Positions 17,529-21,029 of a stretch of DNA of 21,029 nucleotides are shown here, piece by piece. The position numbers were made by a program, and so were the translations under genes. The stretch comes from CALEUX01 sp037439945 (GTDB lineage Bacteria > Bacteroidota > Bacteroidia > Bacteroidales > Marinilabiliaceae): contig JBBIVA010000059.1 in the NCBI GenBank assembly GCA_037439945.1, forward strand, positions 1-21,029, written 5' to 3'. Within the stretch, counting starts at the first letter, position 1; the number at the start of each line of letters is the position of its first letter. The notes beneath the pieces were generated by a model. That model saw only the letters and a program-made list of their open reading frames with translations, made no database searches and was not told where the DNA came from.

Positions 17529-20500
17529 TTAGAATTTCACATTAAGTCCAAAAATAAATTTGGTGGTTGGAGGTGTATTCAAACCTACTGTCCAAGCTCT
17601 GTTTGGAACTGCTGCATTAGCTTGATTTCCGCCACCCTGGCCGTTTGGCTCTGGATCAACACCACCTTTATCTATATAGGGGGAGAACAAAATGAATGGG
17701 TCTGTTACAGAAGAATATATCCTAATTTTTGCGGTAGAACCCATAAATCCTGTAAATCTCTTAGGTATATTATAACCAAAGTTAATACTTCTTATTTTTA
17801 GGAAAGAGCCGTCAAAATAACCAAGAACGCTCGAGCGGTTAGTATTAATTGCCACATGAGGTTTAGGCATGTCATTGGTAGGATTTGTTTCAGACCAATA
17901 ATCAACTTTGATACCGTTACGACGACCGTCAAGACGGTTAATATAAGCATTAGGCTGGTGAAGTGTACTAATTATCATACCTCCCATACGGAAATAGCCG
18001 ACTGTTGAAAAATCAAATCCTTTATATTCCATTGAAAGTGTAAAACCACCCTGTAAATCAGGCTGAGAAGCCCCAATTATTTTACGGTCAGCATCGGTAA
18101 TTGTACCACTTTCATCAAGGTCGGCCAGTTTAATATCTCCGGGTTTAGCCCCGTATCCGGCAGCTTCAACCTCTTCACCTAATTGCCATATTCCTAATTT
18201 TACATAATCGTAAATTGCCGATGTAGGGTGACCTACAAACCAACCATTCCCTATATCCTGTTTAATATTTTTATTTTGAAGGGCTACAATTTTTTCTCTG
18301 TTAAGAAAAGCATTAAGGCTTAGTTCAAGCCCGAAATCACCATCCCGTTTAGCACGGATAATGCTTGCGTTTAAAACTGATTCCAAGCCCTTATTTTCTG
18401 TTTCGCCGATGTTTGTTATAAATTGCCCGGGAACACCCTGTGATGATGGTAGCCTCTGACCTAACAGCAGCTCATCTGTTTTTTGTAAATAAACATCTAC
18501 TGAACCTGAGATTTTACCTTCCAAAAGAGCATAATCAAGACCCACATTATAGGATGTTGTATATTCCCAACTTAATTCATCATTTGGCAAAGTTGATACA
18601 TAATAACCTTTGACTCCGGTTGACCCGAAATTATAGAAAGTACCTGTTAACCCACCCAATGTGGAATATGGGTTTATAGAAGTATTGGATGTTTGGCCAA
18701 CCCCTGCTCTTAGTTTCAAATTATTAACAATATTTTGATTTTGCATAAATGGTTCGTTAACAATATTCCAACCTAATGATATTGCCGGATATTGGTGCCA
18801 TTTATTTCCTTTTGCCAATCTGGATGACCCGTCTATACGTCCGGTAAGGGTAACAAGGTATTTATCTTTATATGCATAATTTAAACGGGCCATATACGAC
18901 AGTAAACCCCATTTTGAATAATTGTTATTATTTGAAGGTGCTGTTACTGTTTCAAATAGGGAAAAATTATAATACTTAATATAATTAACCGGCAGGTTTT
19001 CACCATCCATACGTGCACTTAAAAAAGTTGACTCCTGGGCACTATACATACCTGTAAAGTTAAACCGGTGAATGTCGTTTATGGTTTTTTCAATAAGCAA
19101 CAGATTTTCGACTGTATAGGCAAGGTTTTCGTTATTTTGCACTTGTCCCTGGTTCAAACTTCCGCTACGGAAAGGGGTCCTGCTTCCATAAAAGTTACTA
19201 TACTTGTTTTGGCTAAAATCAACCCCAAGGTTTAATCTATATTTGACCCCCTTCATAAATTCAATTTCGCCGTAAAAAGTATTAAAAGATGCTACCCTAC
19301 GGTTTTTTTCCTCCCATCTTGTATGGTCCCGTAAAGTCAAAGGGTTGTAGGTTTCATCAGTAGGAAAAGCAGGTTGTTCAATAAGTGTTCCATCAGTATT
19401 ATACGCAGCTGCCAAAGGGGACAAAGAAATAGCTGACCACATTGGGTTAGCACTTTGTCCATCAGTAATTGCATAATTATTCATACTGGATAACCCAATC
19501 TTTAAATATTTTCCAATTTTCTGGTCGATTGCAGTACGTAAAGTAAAACGTTCAAAACCTATATCAGGAAGCACCCCTGTTTCGTTGAAATAACCACCTG
19601 AAAAAGAATATTGATTTGTATCAGTACCACCTGAGATATTTAACTCATGGTTAGAAGTAAGGCCATCCTGGTAAATTAGCTTTTGCCAGTCGGTTTCGCG
19701 ACCAACGAGCATTGATTCTCTTTCCTTAAGAAGAAAGTCGGTATAATTTGCGACTGAACGGAGTTTTATAAACTCTTCCGCATTAAACAATTCATATGGC
19801 CTTGCCACTGTGGTAACTCCAAAATAGCCATTATAGGTAACCTGTACATCTCCTTTTTTTCCACGTTTGGTTTGGATAAGTACAACACCATTTGATCCTC
19901 TTGACCCGTAAATTACAGAAGCGGAGGCGTCTTTCAAAATTTCAATTGAGGCAATGTCATCCATTGCAATGTCATTTAAACTTCCCCCAAAAGGAATTCC
20001 ATCTACAACTATTAATGGTTCATTTGAAGCTGTCAAAGACCGGTTACCACGAATCCTAATCAAAGTACCACCACCCGGACGGGTTGAAGTGCTTTGAATC
20101 TCAACACCTGACGTTTTCCCCTGTAGTGCTCTTGTTATGTTAGAAGCTGCTACATCACGTAATCTTTCAACATCAACAGAAGTAATGGAACCTGTTACGT
20201 CGCTTTTGCGCTGAACACCATATCCAACAACAACTACTTCATCTAACCCAATGTCGCTGGAAACCATTGTTACATTGATAAGCCGTTGTCCATTAATTGA
20301 AATGGTTTGGGCATTAAATCCAATAAAGTTGAAAGATAATGAACCATTAGCTGGTGCTTCAATGGAGTATTTCCCATCAAGGTCAGTTACTGTTCCTTGT
20401 GTGGTTTCTACTATCACAATGTTTACACCTGGTAGCGGGTCACCCAAATTATCCTTAACTGTACCCGTTACGGTAATTACCTGGGCTAATGCTGCAAAGT

Positions 20501-20564
20501 GAACTGAAAAAAAGAGGAATAGCATTAATATAACCTCTTTCTTAAATACATCAATTTTTCTCAT
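17529..20564 (-). CDS. susC: SusC/RagA-family TonB-dependent outer-membrane transporter
   Basis: This 1011-residue protein would import xylan-derived oligosaccharides across the outer membrane with energy from TonB. A signal peptide (VILMLFLFFSVHFAALAQ) precedes a carboxypeptidase-regulatory-like domain (about 30-100: VTGTVKDNLGDPLPGVNI, TDLDGKYSI). The TonB box-like DEVVVVGYG is at 108-116, followed by the plug domain to about 240 (SDVTGSI, LQGKTSGVEI, IRIRGNRSL, PLIVVDGIP, IEILKDASASVIYGSRGSNGVVLIQTKRG). The rest is the beta-barrel, ending in FIFGLNVKF with a terminal Phe. There is no extra N-terminal signalling domain of the kind linked to an anti-sigma/ECF pair, so control by another regulator, such as a hybrid two-component system, is more likely. 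It is the first gene of the locus. Length and motifs are complete. Confidence 0.98.
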   Translation of the reverse strand: MRKIDVFKKEVILMLFLFFSVHFAALAQVITVTGTVKDNLGDPLPGVNIVIVETTQGTVTDLDGKYSIEAPANGSLSFNFIGFNAQTISINGQRLINVTMVSSDIGLDEVVVVGYGVQRKSDVTGSITSVDVERLRDVAASNITRALQGKTSGVEIQSTSTRPGGGTLIRIRGNRSLTASNEPLIVVDGIPFGGSLNDIAMDDIASIEILKDASASVIYGSRGSNGVVLIQTKRGKKGDVQVTYNGYFGVTTVARPYELFNAEEFIKLRSVANYTDFLLKERESMLVGRETDWQKLIYQDGLTSNHELNISGGTDTNQYSFSGGYFNETGVLPDIGFERFTLRTAIDQKIGKYLKIGLSSMNNYAITDGQSANPMWSAISLSPLAAAYNTDGTLIEQPAFPTDETYNPLTLRDHTRWEEKNRRVASFNTFYGEIEFMKGVKYRLNLGVDFSQNKYSNFYGSRTPFRSGSLNQGQVQNNENLAYTVENLLLIEKTINDIHRFNFTGMYSAQESTFLSARMDGENLPVNYIKYYNFSLFETVTAPSNNNNYSKWGLLSYMARLNYAYKDKYLVTLTGRIDGSSRLAKGNKWHQYPAISLGWNIVNEPFMQNQNIVNNLKLRAGVGQTSNTSINPYSTLGGLTGTFYNFGSTGVKGYYVSTLPNDELSWEYTTSYNVGLDYALLEGKISGSVDVYLQKTDELLLGQRLPSSQGVPGQFITNIGETENKGLESVLNASIIRAKRDGDFGLELSLNAFLNREKIVALQNKNIKQDIGNGWFVGHPTSAIYDYVKLGIWQLGEEVEAAGYGAKPGDIKLADLDESGTITDADRKIIGASQPDLQGGFTLSMEYKGFDFSTVGYFRMGGMIISTLHQPNAYINRLDGRRNGIKVDYWSETNPTNDMPKPHVAINTNRSSVLGYFDGSFLKIRSINFGYNIPKRFTGFMGSTAKIRIYSSVTDPFILFSPYIDKGGVDPEPNGQGGGNQANAAVPNRAWTVGLNTPPTTKFIFGLNVKF

Positions 20565-21029
20565 AAAAAATGAATTTGGTAAGAGTGAATAGAATAAAAA
20601 TGTTTAATACAATTGATGGTTCTCATTATTAATAAAATTGATTATAACAATATTCTGTGCTGTTCTGTATTAACAAATAAAAAAACTTATTTTTTTAGTG
20701 AGAGCGCCCTAATTTGTAACAAATCTTAAATTACGTTTATTTATTGTAAAAATAGGAAGACCTAACGGATTTTGGGTGGAATTTTATTTGATTTAGGGTG
20801 ATTTTTTTTACAAAAGGGGAATAATTTTATCAATTAGGGGTAAAAATATTAACTAAATATTTAACGGTTAAAAAAAGGTTAAAAAAAACTAAAATGAGTA
20901 CTATCCTGCCCTTTTACCATATAATTTAGGTTATCTGCAATTATATTTGATCATTTCCCAAAATAATTTGGGGGCTTAACCTAAACTTGAATTTCTTAGT
21001 AAAGTTACAGCCATCATTTTGGTTAATTA
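20565..21029. other. Upstream region of susC, no gene seen
   Basis: These 465 bp should contain the promoter and leader of the locus. I see no TAnnTTTG box on the minus strand with a proper partner; the nearest is TAAGATTTG (20728 down to 20720), with one extra spacer base. A short palindrome ATTTGT-A-ACAAAT (20712-20724) lies about 150 bp upstream of the start and could be an operator. Further out is a nested stem at 20925-20985. On the plus strand TATATTTG (20942-20949) fits the -7 consensus and could serve a divergent gene outside the window. No regulator gene is included. Confidence 0.45.
20925..20985. promoter_or_regulatory. Nested stem-loop far upstream of susC
   Basis: TTTAGGTTA (20925-20933) pairs perfectly with TAACCTAAA (20977-20985). 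Between them CCCAAA (20957-20962) pairs with TTTGGG (20967-20972) around ATAA. It could be a structured leader, a terminator for a gene to the right, or a binding site. It lies about 360-420 bp upstream of the susC start. The pairing is seen; the role is unknown. Confidence 0.35.

Noticed and set aside
20720..20728. TAAGATTTG on the minus strand as the susC promoter -7 box
   Set aside because: It has one base too many between TA and TTTG, and no -33 TTTG is found at the proper distance.
1..21029. CRISPR arrays, tRNA or rRNA genes, riboswitches, phage genes, transposase genes
   Set aside because: I looked for regular short repeats, tRNA-like clovers and transposase motifs and saw none; the only repeats are the two element copies and small inverted repeats described.

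Overview
This window reads as one polysaccharide utilization locus (PUL) from a Bacteroidota genome. The reasons are a SusC/SusD pair with the usual family features, two lipoprotein surface glycan-binding proteins, AT-rich DNA, short A-rich leaders instead of strong Shine-Dalgarno sites, and signal peptides on nearly every product. The genus cannot be fixed from the sequence. All nine genes lie on the minus strand, so transcription runs from right to left.

Layout in order of transcription: SusC-like TonB-dependent transporter (17529-20564), SusD-like lipoprotein (15788-17515), a two-TIG-domain glycan-binding lipoprotein (14672-15781), a four-TIG-domain glycan-binding lipoprotein (12878-14656), a very strong hairpin terminator (12833-12865), GH10 endo-xylanase lipoprotein (11682-12794), a 362-bp spacer, GH115 alpha-glucuronidase (8431-11319), GH3 beta-xylosidase with an inserted PA14 domain (5690-8362), GH67 alpha-glucuronidase (3491-5644), a 981-bp spacer holding a short repeat element, and a second GH3 beta-xylosidase (320-2509).

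Together the genes describe a glucuronoxylan pathway. The GH10 lipoprotein and the binding proteins would cut and hold xylan at the cell surface. SusCD would import oligosaccharides. In the periplasm GH115 would remove (4-O-methyl)glucuronic acid from internal xylose units, GH67 would remove it from the non-reducing end, and the two GH3 enzymes would finish to xylose. I see no arabinofuranosidase (GH43/GH51), no esterase and no regulator, so the target looks like acidic, weakly arabinosylated xylan, and the control genes must lie elsewhere.

The least ordinary feature is not the pathway but the DNA around the last GH3 gene. It is flanked by two same-orientation copies of a small element with terminal inverted repeats, and the inward-facing ends form a 20-of-22 inverted match. 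This looks like MITE-type elements, or a gene module bounded by them. The window starts inside one copy, which may mean that a contig broke at a multi-copy repeat. I found no clearly new enzymatic system; the pathway is a recognised type with some unusual details.
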